5,682 bases of DNA. It comes from Actinomycetota bacterium (GTDB taxonomy: Bacteria; Actinomycetota; Acidimicrobiia; Acidimicrobiales; Ilumatobacteraceae). Positions 1 through 5,682 of the stretch are shown piece after piece; within the stretch, counting starts at the first letter, position 1, and each line of letters begins with the position of its first letter. A program made the translations under genes and the position numbers. The stretch is from assembly GCA_018882725.1 (NCBI GenBank), contig VERK01000147.1, forward strand, positions 1 to 5,682, given 5' to 3'. The notes below the pieces were generated by a model. That model was not told where the DNA came from. It searched no databases and was given only the letters and a program-made list of their open reading frames with translations.

Positions 1-1397
1 CCCATATCGGCGTGCAGCTCACCGACTCGGCCTACGTGGCCGTGAGCATGCGCATCATGACCCGCATGGGCCAGGGCGCGCTCGACGTTCTCGGCAACAA
101 CGACTGGGTCCCCTGCCTCCACTCGGTCGGCGCGCCGCTCGCACCCGGACAGTCCGATGTCGCTTGGCCGTGCAACCCCGACAACAAGTACATCGTGCAC
201 TTCCCCGAAACCCGCGAAATCTGGTCGTACGGTTCGGGTTACGGCGGCAATGCGTTGCTCGGCAAGAAGTGCTTCGCACTGCGAATCGCCTCGGTGATGG
301 CTCGCGACGACGGCTGGCTCGCCGAGCACATGCTCATCTTGAAGCTCACCAATCCGGCCGGCGAGTCGAAATACATCGCCGCCGCGTTCCCGTCGGCGTG
401 CGGCAAGACCAACTTGGCGATGCTCGTGCCCACCATTCCGGGCTGGAAGGCCGAGACGATCGGTGACGACATCTGCTGGATGAAGTTTGGCGCCGACGGC
501 CGTCTCTACGCGATCAACCCCGAAGCCGGGTTCTTCGGCGTGGCGCCCGGAACCGGCTACGACACCAACGCCAACGCGATGCACACCCTCTGGGGCAACT
601 GCATCTTCACCAACACCGCTCTCACGTCCGATGGTGACGTGTGGTGGGAAGGCATGTCGGACGATGCCCCGGCCCGCGCCACTGACTGGAAGGGCAACAC
701 CTGGACGCCTGAGAGCGATTCACCGGCCGCCCACCCGAACGCTCGCTTCACCGCTCCGGCATCGCAGTGCCCCTCGGCCGCTCCCGAATGGCAGGACCCG
801 GCCGGTGTGCCGATTTCGGCCATCTTGTTCGGCGGACGTCGTCGCACCACGGTTCCGCTCGTCACTCAGGCGTTCGACTGGGAGCACGGTGTGTTCCTCG
901 GCTCGATCATGGCCTCCGAGACCACCGCGGCGCAGGCCGGCGCGGTTGGCAAGTTGCGCTTCGACCCGATGGCCATGCTCCCCTTCTGCGGCTACAACAT
1001 GGCCGACTACTTCGCGCACTGGTTGCGCATCGGTTCGAAGACCGATGAGTCGAAGTTGCCCAAGATCTTCTTCGTCAACTGGTTCCGTCGCGACGAGAGC
1101 GGTCGGTTCTTGTGGCCCGGCTTCGGCGAGAACAGCCGTGTTCTGAAGTGGGTGTTCGATCGCGTCGAAGGCAAGGCTGACGCGGTGGAGACGCCCATCG
1201 GTCTGCTGCCCACACCGGGTGCCCTCGATCTCAACGGTCTCGACATCGCCGATGACGATCTGCATGAGATCCTGTCGGTCGACATCGACGGCTGGAAGTC
1301 GGCCGTGCCGCAGATCCAGGATCACTTCGCGCAGTTCGGGCCGAAGCTTCCGAGCGCGCTCAGCACGCAGCTCGAAACGCTGTCCGCGTCGCTCTGA
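1..1397 (+). CDS. pckG: GTP-dependent phosphoenolpyruvate carboxykinase, 5'-truncated by window edge
   Basis: Catalyses oxaloacetate + GTP to phosphoenolpyruvate + GDP + CO2 in the cytosol, the entry step of gluconeogenesis, and can run in reverse as an anaplerotic step. The reading frame is open from base 3 to a TGA at 1395-1397, giving 464 visible residues (residue 1 = His at base 3). The family is about 600 residues, so roughly 140 N-terminal residues lie outside. Visible family marks in order: SMRIMTRMG near residues 15-23; the GYGGNALLGKKC segment near 79-90; the GTP-binding P-loop FPSACGKTNL at 129-138 (bases 387-416), with the reactive Cys at 133; the metal-site motif GDDICWMK at 154-161; FFGVAPGT; GGRRRTTVPLV; and the C-terminal FVNWFRR...GENSRVLKW guanine-pocket region. 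The P-loop Cys and this whole motif set separate it from the ATP-dependent family. No frameshift or lost key residue is seen. It converges on the - strand run, so the two are separate transcription units. Confidence 0.97.
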   Translation, partial: HIGVQLTDSAYVAVSMRIMTRMGQGALDVLGNNDWVPCLHSVGAPLAPGQSDVAWPCNPDNKYIVHFPETREIWSYGSGYGGNALLGKKCFALRIASVMARDDGWLAEHMLILKLTNPAGESKYIAAAFPSACGKTNLAMLVPTIPGWKAETIGDDICWMKFGADGRLYAINPEAGFFGVAPGTGYDTNANAMHTLWGNCIFTNTALTSDGDVWWEGMSDDAPARATDWKGNTWTPESDSPAAHPNARFTAPASQCPSAAPEWQDPAGVPISAILFGGRRRTTVPLVTQAFDWEHGVFLGSIMASETTAAQAGAVGKLRFDPMAMLPFCGYNMADYFAHWLRIGSKTDESKLPKIFFVNWFRRDESGRFLWPGFGENSRVLKWVFDRVEGKADAVETPIGLLPTPGALDLNGLDIADDDLHEILSVDIDGWKSAVPQIQDHFAQFGPKLPSALSTQLETLSASL

Positions 1398-1412
1398 GAC
1401 GAGCGGTCGACG

Positions 1413-1787
1413 TCAGGTCTGACCGACGAGCAGGGCTCGGATTCCGAGTCCCATCAAGAACAGCCCGCCCAGTCCGTAGAGCAGGTACAACTTGTGGCGC
1501 ATCTGGTTGCGATAGCTGTAGATGATCGCCACGGCCATGATGCCCACGAAACCGTAGAAGGCATGGAACGCCGGAAACTCGAGTTTCTCGCGATTCACGA
1601 GCGCCACACCGAAGGCCACCTGCACGAAAACCGTCAATTGGGCGAGGCCCGTGTACCACCACAAGGCGCGTGAGCGCAGCCCGGGAAACTTGTGCGCCAG
1701 GAGAGCCCACAGGCCCGCGAGGCCGTTGGCGAAGATCACGAACCACGAGAACGATTCGTGGAGATCGAGCAACATCAGTGCAGTCAT
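1413..1787 (-). CDS. small four-helix membrane protein of unknown function
   Basis: I do not recognise a named family for this 124-residue protein. Hydrophobicity by eye gives four membrane helices, at about residues 13-31, 41-63, 72-91 and 99-120, joined by short loops; the loop 33-40 is basic. Four histidines sit at or near helix ends: H10 (DLHESF), H32 (LAHKF), H75 (FHAFYGF) and H98 (RHKLY). Such placement is compatible with haem b or metal binding, but also with simple interface positions. The ATG at 1785-1787 is the first start after the preceding gene, whose stop lies 21 bases upstream; an in-frame ATG four codons later is an alternative. No clear Shine-Dalgarno sequence precedes either. 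It is the last gene of the - strand run and ends 15 bases from the stop of pckG. Continuous membrane-like sequence over the full frame and the tight spacing argue that it is real. Confidence 0.82.
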   Translation of the reverse strand: MTALMLLDLHESFSWFVIFANGLAGLWALLAHKFPGLRSRALWWYTGLAQLTVFVQVAFGVALVNREKLEFPAFHAFYGFVGIMAVAIIYSYRNQMRHKLYLLYGLGGLFLMGLGIRALLVGQT

Positions 1788-1808
1788 GCCGATACGACGC
1801 TAGCCGGG

Positions 1809-2516
1809 CTACTCACCGCAGGCGGTGCCGCCGTACAGAGCGAGCACCAATCCGCTCGGCCCATCGTCGCTCAGCGTCCCGGTGAGCGTCGCTTCGATCT
1901 CGAATCCGGGACCGACGATCTCGTCGTTGTAGATCTCGACATCGGGATACACCTTCACGATGTCACGAACGGTCGATCCGACAGTGATGCCACCATCGGT
2001 GGCCGGGCCGAGCGGTCCGATCTCCGAATCGATGGGCGGACCGTACTGCCAGCCGTAGAAGTGACGTCGGGCCGTGTTGAATTCGCTCTGGTCGCCGAAG
2101 AGCAACCGCAGATTGGCCCACTCGACGGCGCGAACTTCGGTGCCCGGACACGAACCGAACTCGCTGAACGCATCGATCCAACCGGTGTCGCGATCGGGCG
2201 CGCCGAGAATCGCCTTCACGTCGCCGATCACGCCGCCGGGCTCGACACCGAAACGTGCGTCGCCGATGCCATCGGAGCGCAGAACGAGTTCGAGTCCCGG
2301 AACGAGTGTTGTGGTCGTCGAGTTGATCGACGTGGTGGTGCTGGCCACCGGCTCGGTCGTGGTGGACACCAAGGGGGCAAGGCTCGACGACGAACCGGGA
2401 GCGATGGGCAAGGGAGCGAGGGTGTCGTCGCCTCCCCCACCGCCACCGCACGAGGCGACGACGAAGACGATGGCGAGAGCAGTGGCAACCCCGACAATTC
2501 GTGATCGATCGCGCAT
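1809..2516 (-). CDS. secreted lipoprotein with S/T-rich linker and a two-part C-terminal domain, function unknown
   Basis: A 235-residue predicted lipoprotein. Residues 1-23 are a signal peptide: basic start MRDRSR, a hydrophobic stretch at 8-20, then lipobox VASC with the lipidated Cys at 23. A glycine run (24-29) and a Ser/Thr/Pro-rich linker (about 36-73) follow, as expected for a tether between membrane anchor and folded domain. The domain (about 75-235) has two similar segments, one with GIGDARFGV...VKAILG near 83-105 and one with GGITVGSTVRDIVKVYP near 175-191, each resembling the start of a helix-plus-strand unit. It has two cysteines, C123 and C233, that could form a disulfide outside the cell. 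The frame is open further upstream, but the ATG at 2514-2516 is chosen because it directly begins the signal peptide and lies 17 bases after the phosphatase stop, whereas longer versions would overlap that gene and bury the signal. No good Shine-Dalgarno is seen. The substrate or partner is unknown. Confidence 0.88.
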   Translation of the reverse strand: MRDRSRIVGVATALAIVFVVASCGGGGGGDDTLAPLPIAPGSSSSLAPLVSTTTEPVASTTTSINSTTTTLVPGLELVLRSDGIGDARFGVEPGGVIGDVKAILGAPDRDTGWIDAFSEFGSCPGTEVRAVEWANLRLLFGDQSEFNTARRHFYGWQYGPPIDSEIGPLGPATDGGITVGSTVRDIVKVYPDVEIYNDEIVGPGFEIEATLTGTLSDDGPSGLVLALYGGTACGE

Positions 2517-2533
2517 GCGACCAGTCTGCCCGA

Positions 2534-3106
2534 TCAGCGAATGAGTGTGTCGGCTTCTCGACCACGCTCGACGAGTTGCAACCGCACGGCGGGATCGCCC
2601 GAACGAGAACCCGTGTCGACCACGGTCACCGAAGCGTTGTCGAGGCTGTCGATCACCAGTCGATCGTCGTTCAGGCACGCGCCGACCACTGCGTTGATGG
2701 CGATGAAGTGGCTGAAGATCACGGTGTCGACCGTCCGGGTGGCCACGAACGACACCACCGAATCACGGAACTCGACGTACGGCGATCCGAGATCGCCCCA
2801 CGAACCTGCCATCGCACGTCGCAACCACTCGACGCGCTCGTTCATCGGAATGCCGGGCGGCGATGGAATCTCGCGCACTTCGTCGACGATCGGGAGATCG
2901 GTGATTCCCCAGTGCGTCATCAAGAACGATGCAGTCTCACGACAACGGCGCAACGGACTCGACACCACCGCCATCGGCGGTAAAGCCGCCAAGCGACGGG
3001 CAGTGTCGGCGGCCTGCTGCCGGCCCAGTTCGTCGAGACCCGGGTCGGGGTCGGTGTCCCAGCCCGCGGCCGCTCGTCCATGGCGAACCAGATACACGCG
3101 ACTCAC
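2534..3106 (-). CDS. histidine phosphatase family protein (phosphoglycerate mutase-like)
   Basis: A 190-residue member of the histidine phosphatase (branch 1) superfamily, which hydrolyses phosphomonoesters, or moves phosphate, through a phosphohistidine. The RHG motif is at residues 8-10, with H9 the expected phospho-acceptor. SSPLRRCRETA at 49-59 supplies the second conserved arginine. An acidic stretch DEVREI (75-80) is in the usual place of the proton donor. The second histidine is H133 in SHFIAINA. Length is typical of the small cytosolic phosphatases (about 190-220) rather than glycolytic mutases (about 250), so phosphatase activity is more likely than mutase; the substrate cannot be told. 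The GTG at 3104-3106 is chosen over the upstream in-frame GTG (3113-3115): it overlaps the deacetylase stop as GTGA and has a purine-rich ribosome site 5 bases upstream, and the RHG motif then starts at residue 8 as in the family. Confidence 0.93.
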   Translation of the reverse strand: MSRVYLVRHGRAAAGWDTDPDPGLDELGRQQAADTARRLAALPPMAVVSSPLRRCRETASFLMTHWGITDLPIVDEVREIPSPPGIPMNERVEWLRRAMAGSWGDLGSPYVEFRDSVVSFVATRTVDTVIFSHFIAINAVVGACLNDDRLVIDSLDNASVTVVDTGSRSGDPAVRLQLVERGREADTLIR

Positions 3107-3903
3107 AAGAGCCACCCTTCGCGCGCACCTCCGGGCTGACCCGGCTCGATGAACCATTCGGTTCCGAACGCCAAGGCGAAGATCTCGGGCGGCATCTGCA
3201 GGAAGAAACTGCCGTCGGTGATCTGACTGGCGTGACAGGCCATCGATTCGCGCTTCTGAGCGACGTACTGCGTCACGTCGACCGCCATCGTGATCTCGTC
3301 CTCGGTCGAACCGAACGGATTGCCGTCGTCGGCTGGGGCCTCTGGATCGAAGGCCTCGGCGTCGGGATTCGACTCGGCGTTCATAGCCCGCAGACGAGCG
3401 ATGCGCGTGCGGTTCATGGTCGACTCGAGAAGTCGAACCGTACGGCCGCTGTCGCGAAGGATCTCGGCAGCCCGATGACCGACCCGATGGACCTGGATGT
3501 GATCAGGATGTCCGTAGCCGCCGTGCCAGTCGTAGCACGTGAGCACATCACCCTCGACCCGTCGCACGATGGCCGCCAATCGCTCACTCGCCTCGTCGAG
3601 ATCGGCGCTCATGAACGCACCCGGCTCGTGGTTCTGCGACCAGCCGTTCATACCGCTGTCGGCATAACCGAGCCAGGCGACTTCGCTCACGCCGAGAACC
3701 GCGGCCGACTTCTCGGTTTCGCGACGACGACGATCGGCGAGAGTCTCTCCGGGCTGAAGATCGGCGGGGACTTCGCCGTGGCGACCATCAGTGGCCACCA
3801 CCAGAACGACGCGATGACCTTCGGCCACCGCCCGGGCGATGGTTCCCCCCGTGGCGATCGATTCGTCGTCGGGGTGGGCGTGGAAGCAGACGAGGGTGCT
3901 CAC
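3103..3903 (-). CDS. PIG-L/LmbE family zinc deacetylase (MshB/Mca-like)
   Basis: A 266-residue zinc-dependent amide hydrolase of the PIG-L family, which in actinobacteria removes acetyl or acyl groups from glucosaminyl-inositol compounds (MshB, mycothiol synthesis) or cleaves mycothiol conjugates (Mca). HAHPDDES at residues 8-15 supplies zinc ligands H10 and D13 and the likely catalytic base D12. GGYGHPDHIQVH at 128-139 contains H132 and H135, H135 matching the third zinc ligand of MshB, with Y130 at the position of the MshB active-site tyrosine. YADSGM (80-85) also matches MshB-type proteins. The C-terminal part (KRESMACHASQ... to GTEWFI) resembles the end of Mca. MshB and Mca are not separable by eye here; a different GlcNAc-type substrate is also possible. 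The GTG start at 3901-3903 overlaps the racemase stop as GTGA; no Shine-Dalgarno is visible, so translation probably depends on coupling. Its own stop overlaps the phosphatase start in the same way. Confidence 0.92.
   Translation of the reverse strand: MSTLVCFHAHPDDESIATGGTIARAVAEGHRVVLVVATDGRHGEVPADLQPGETLADRRRRETEKSAAVLGVSEVAWLGYADSGMNGWSQNHEPGAFMSADLDEASERLAAIVRRVEGDVLTCYDWHGGYGHPDHIQVHRVGHRAAEILRDSGRTVRLLESTMNRTRIARLRAMNAESNPDAEAFDPEAPADDGNPFGSTEDEITMAVDVTQYVAQKRESMACHASQITDGSFFLQMPPEIFALAFGTEWFIEPGQPGGAREGWLL
3112..3120 (-). promoter_or_regulatory. ribosome binding site that decides the histidine phosphatase start
   Basis: GAAGGGTGG on the - strand lies 5 bases before the GTG at 3104-3106 and is the only clearly Shine-Dalgarno-like sequence in front of any gene of the run. 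It lies inside the last codons of the deacetylase gene. It would be too close to the alternative GTG at 3113-3115, whose GTG it contains, and so supports the downstream start. Confidence 0.5.
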
Positions 3904-5057
3904 GCGTCGACGACGGCACCCGACGACACGAGTCGGTCGATGTCGGCGCTCGAGAAGCCCCACGATTCGAGGATCTCGCGCGAGTGTTGGCCGGGATGGG
4001 CCGGCGGCGAGGTGACCTCGGCGACCGTGCGCGAGAAACGCGGAGCGGGTGCGGGCTGCTTCATGCCGGCGATCTCGATGATCATGTTGCGCTCGACGTT
4101 GTGACGATGCGTGGCCGCTTCGCTCATGGTGAGCACCGGCGCGAAACACACATCGGTCGCTTCCATGATCGAGCACCATTCGTCGCGCGTCTTGGTGCGG
4201 AACACCTCGGCCAGCCGCTGCTTCAGGTGCGGCCACATCGAGCGATCCATCTGCTTGGCGAACTCGGCGTCGCCGTCGAGGCCCGTGAGTCGCATCAGTT
4301 CGGCATAGAACTGGGGCTCGATCGAGCCGAGCGACACGTACTTGCCGTCCTTGCACTCGTACACGTCGTAGAAGTGCGCACCGGTGTCGAGCAGGTTGGT
4401 ACCACGGTTGTTCTCGTCGTGGGCGCCCATCTGCGAGAAGGCCCAGAACATCGTCATGAGAATCGCGGTGCCGTCGACCATGGCGGCGTCGACCACTTGC
4501 CCGCGACCACTCTTCGACGCCTCGAGAAGTGCGCACACCACACCGAACGCCAAGAACATCCCACCACCACCGAAGTCGCCCACCATGTTCATGGGCGGAA
4601 CCGGGGCTTCACCGGCGCGGCCGAAGTGCGCCAGCGCTCCGGCCAAAGCGATGTAGTTGATGTCGTGCCCGGCCGCCTGGGCGTACATGCCGGTCTGACC
4701 CCAACCCGTCATGCGACCGAACACCAACTTCGGGTTGCGCGCGTGACACACGTCGGGACCCACTCCGAGTCGCTCCATCACTCCGGGACGGAAACCTTCG
4801 ATCAACGCGTCAGCCGATTCGACGAGACGCAGCAACGTCTCGACACCTTCGGGGTTCTTCAGGTCGATGGCGATGTTGCGACGACCACGTTGCAGGATGT
4901 CGGCACCCGGCTTGTCGGGCGCCGGACCACGTACCGCCTGGCTTCGTTCGACGCGGATGACCTCGGCACCCATGTCGGAAAGCAGCATGGCCGCGAAAGG
5001 TCCGGGGCCGATGCCGGCGATTTCGATGATGCGGAAACCAGAGAGAGGACCGGGCAT
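3900..5057 (-). CDS. mcr: alpha-methylacyl-CoA racemase (CoA-transferase family III)
   Basis: Interconverts (R)- and (S)-2-methylacyl-CoA thioesters, a step needed before beta-oxidation of pristanic-type branched fatty acids and sterol side chains. The 385-residue protein aligns from memory almost end to end with Mycobacterium tuberculosis MCR (about 360). It has GPLSGFRIIEIAGIGPGP at the N-terminus, IEGFRPGVMERLG near 86-98, MTGWGQTG near 116-123, and the catalytic residues H131 (GHDINYI), D161 (GDFGGG) and E247 (IEPQFY), which match MCR H126, D156 and E241. All three are present, favouring a racemase over a formyl- or succinyl-CoA transferase of the same fold. APRFSRT near 338-344 is also shared. 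The tail from about 360 is longer than in MCR. An upstream in-frame ATG (5118-5120) would overlap the hydrolase by about 50 bases; the ATG at 5055-5057 gives the family N-terminus exactly. Its stop overlaps the deacetylase GTG. Confidence 0.95.
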   Translation of the reverse strand: MPGPLSGFRIIEIAGIGPGPFAAMLLSDMGAEVIRVERSQAVRGPAPDKPGADILQRGRRNIAIDLKNPEGVETLLRLVESADALIEGFRPGVMERLGVGPDVCHARNPKLVFGRMTGWGQTGMYAQAAGHDINYIALAGALAHFGRAGEAPVPPMNMVGDFGGGGMFLAFGVVCALLEASKSGRGQVVDAAMVDGTAILMTMFWAFSQMGAHDENNRGTNLLDTGAHFYDVYECKDGKYVSLGSIEPQFYAELMRLTGLDGDAEFAKQMDRSMWPHLKQRLAEVFRTKTRDEWCSIMEATDVCFAPVLTMSEAATHRHNVERNMIIEIAGMKQPAPAPRFSRTVAEVTSPPAHPGQHSREILESWGFSSADIDRLVSSGAVVDA

Positions 5058-5063
5058 ACCCGC

Positions 5064-5091
5064 ATCGTATTCAGCGTGATGGAGCAACCAA
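5064..5091 (-). promoter_or_regulatory. possible internal promoter for a leaderless racemase mRNA
   Basis: On the - strand TACGAT (5064-5069) fits the actinobacterial -10 pattern TAnnnT and ends exactly 6 bases before the racemase ATG, the spacing expected when transcription starts at the A of ATG. TTGGTT (5086-5091) lies 16 bases further upstream and could serve as a weak -35 (TTG matches only). The racemase has no Shine-Dalgarno sequence, which agrees with leaderless translation. The elements sit within the last codons and stop region of the hydrolase gene. Short hexamers occur by chance, so this is tentative. Confidence 0.3.
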
Positions 5092-5682
5092 CCAATCGGA
5101 GTGACGCGCGTGGGCGGCAATCGCCCCCACGATCAACGGTTGCAGAGGTGTCGGCAAATCGTGTCCCATGTCGGCGACCATCAAGAGCGTCGAGTTGGGA
5201 ACCAACTCGGCCGTTCGCTCACCACCGGCCGGAGGGAGAAGCGTGTCGTCGCGTCCGTGGATCACGAGCGTCGGTACACGCAGATTCGCGAGACCCTCGT
5301 TGCGCCGACCACTCGCATAGATGGCTGCCAACTGTCGATCGGACCCTTCTGGGTAGAACGATCGGTCATAGGCGCGAGCGGCGTCGATCTTCACTTGGTC
5401 GGCATCGAAGAAACGCTTCGACTGCCACACCGCGTAATTGATCGAGTGTTCGATGTAGGCGGCCCGTTCGGTGGGAGGCGGTGCGAGCAATACGGCCGCC
5501 GCTTCGGGTAGCGGAGAGCCGTATTCGGGTTCACCGGACATCGACATGACCGAGGTGAGCGATCGCACGCGATTCGGGTGCTCGATCGCCACGTGCTGAG
5601 CGATCATTCCGCCCATCGACGCACCCACCACGTGGGCGCTGGCGATTCCGAGATGATCGAGGAGCCCCACGGCGTCGAGAGC
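5071..5682 (-). CDS. alpha/beta hydrolase (RdmC-like), 5'-truncated by window edge
   Basis: The C-terminal 203 residues of an alpha/beta hydrolase fold enzyme; the frame is open to the right edge, and a full protein of this class is about 270-300 residues, so the oxyanion-hole strand and N-terminus are outside. The nucleophile elbow is GASMGG (visible residues 20-25, Ser 22). The acid is in VIHGRDD (140-146, D146 by the GxxD rule) and the histidine is H174 in DMGHDLP. The complete Ser-Asp-His triad indicates an active esterase or lipase-type enzyme. The elbow region and the MGH-LP tail resemble RdmC-type methylesterases and the many actinobacterial hydrolases annotated by that similarity; the substrate is not predictable. 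A GTG codon at 5668-5670 is internal, since family-like sequence (ALDA) continues upstream of it. The stop lies 13 bases before the racemase start, so the two are probably co-transcribed. Confidence 0.93.
   Translation of the reverse strand, partial: ALDAVGLLDHLGIASAHVVGASMGGMIAQHVAIEHPNRVRSLTSVMSMSGEPEYGSPLPEAAAVLLAPPPTERAAYIEHSINYAVWQSKRFFDADQVKIDAARAYDRSFYPEGSDRQLAAIYASGRRNEGLANLRVPTLVIHGRDDTLLPPAGGERTAELVPNSTLLMVADMGHDLPTPLQPLIVGAIAAHARHSDWLVAPSR

Noticed and set aside
1404..1425. Inverted repeat CGGTC/GACCG with a 12-base loop in the region between pckG and the membrane protein gene, a possible two-way terminator
   Set aside because: The stem is only 5 base pairs, it has no T-run on either side, it competes with a smaller GTCA/TGAC hairpin inside its loop, and it extends into the 3' codons of the membrane protein gene. 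In GC-rich DNA this is expected by chance.
2306..2410. Repetitive-looking GTGGTGGT / GGTCGTGG sequence, considered as a DNA repeat
   Set aside because: It is the coding trace of the Ser/Thr-rich linker of the lipoprotein and has no regular period.
1692..2504. + strand open frame (270 codons) opposite the lipoprotein gene
   Set aside because: The opposite strand has a signal peptide, lipobox and well-spaced neighbours; the + strand frame is acidic, Arg-rich low-complexity sequence with no recognisable domain.
2929..4104. Long + strand open frame (391 codons) opposite the phosphatase, deacetylase and racemase genes
   Set aside because: It is antisense to three genes with clear catalytic motifs, has no family-like motifs or ribosome site, and long antisense frames are usual in high-GC coding DNA.
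3904..4536. N-terminal extension of the deacetylase frame by 211 codons
   Set aside because: It is Arg/His-rich out-of-frame reading of the racemase gene; the deacetylase family starts right at the GTG at 3901-3903, eight residues before its zinc motif.
3984..5441. Long + strand open frame (485 codons) opposite the racemase and hydrolase genes
   Set aside because: Rich in His, Arg and Thr with no hydrophobic core pattern; it mirrors the codon bias of the genuine - strand genes.

Overview
The window is high-GC, densely coded bacterial DNA. Codons strongly favour G or C at the third position, starts are often GTG, and genes abut or overlap. The gene content is a GTP-type PEP carboxykinase, a mycobacterial-type alpha-methylacyl-CoA racemase, a PIG-L/LmbE deacetylase of the MshB/Mca kind and an RdmC-like alpha/beta hydrolase. 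Together these suggest an actinobacterium. The style of the small membrane protein and of the lipoprotein fits an Acidimicrobiia lineage (Ilumatobacter-like), but that placement is inference.

Layout: the left quarter (to 1397) holds the C-terminal three quarters of pckG on the + strand, cut at its 5' end by the window edge. It meets a run of six - strand genes tail to tail, with 15 bases between the two stops. Read in the direction of transcription (right to left), the run is: alpha/beta hydrolase (cut at its 5' end by the right window edge), alpha-methylacyl-CoA racemase, PIG-L deacetylase, histidine phosphatase, secreted lipoprotein, small four-helix membrane protein. The gaps are 13 bases, a 4-base GTGA overlap, a 4-base GTGA overlap, 17 bases and 21 bases, so the six can be read as one transcription unit. 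A possible extra promoter for a leaderless racemase mRNA lies inside the 3' end of the hydrolase gene.

How the genes fit together: pckG is central carbon metabolism (oxaloacetate to PEP) and is probably independent of the - strand run. The hydrolase and racemase could serve breakdown of branched-chain acyl or sterol side-chain compounds. The deacetylase may act on a mycothiol-type thiol conjugate. The phosphatase, lipoprotein and membrane protein have no clear link to those pathways beyond co-transcription. No stretch over 300 bases lacks a gene. I see no tRNA, rRNA, CRISPR array, insertion sequence or attachment site, and no convincing new system. The least explained parts are the lipoprotein and the small membrane protein at the end of the run.
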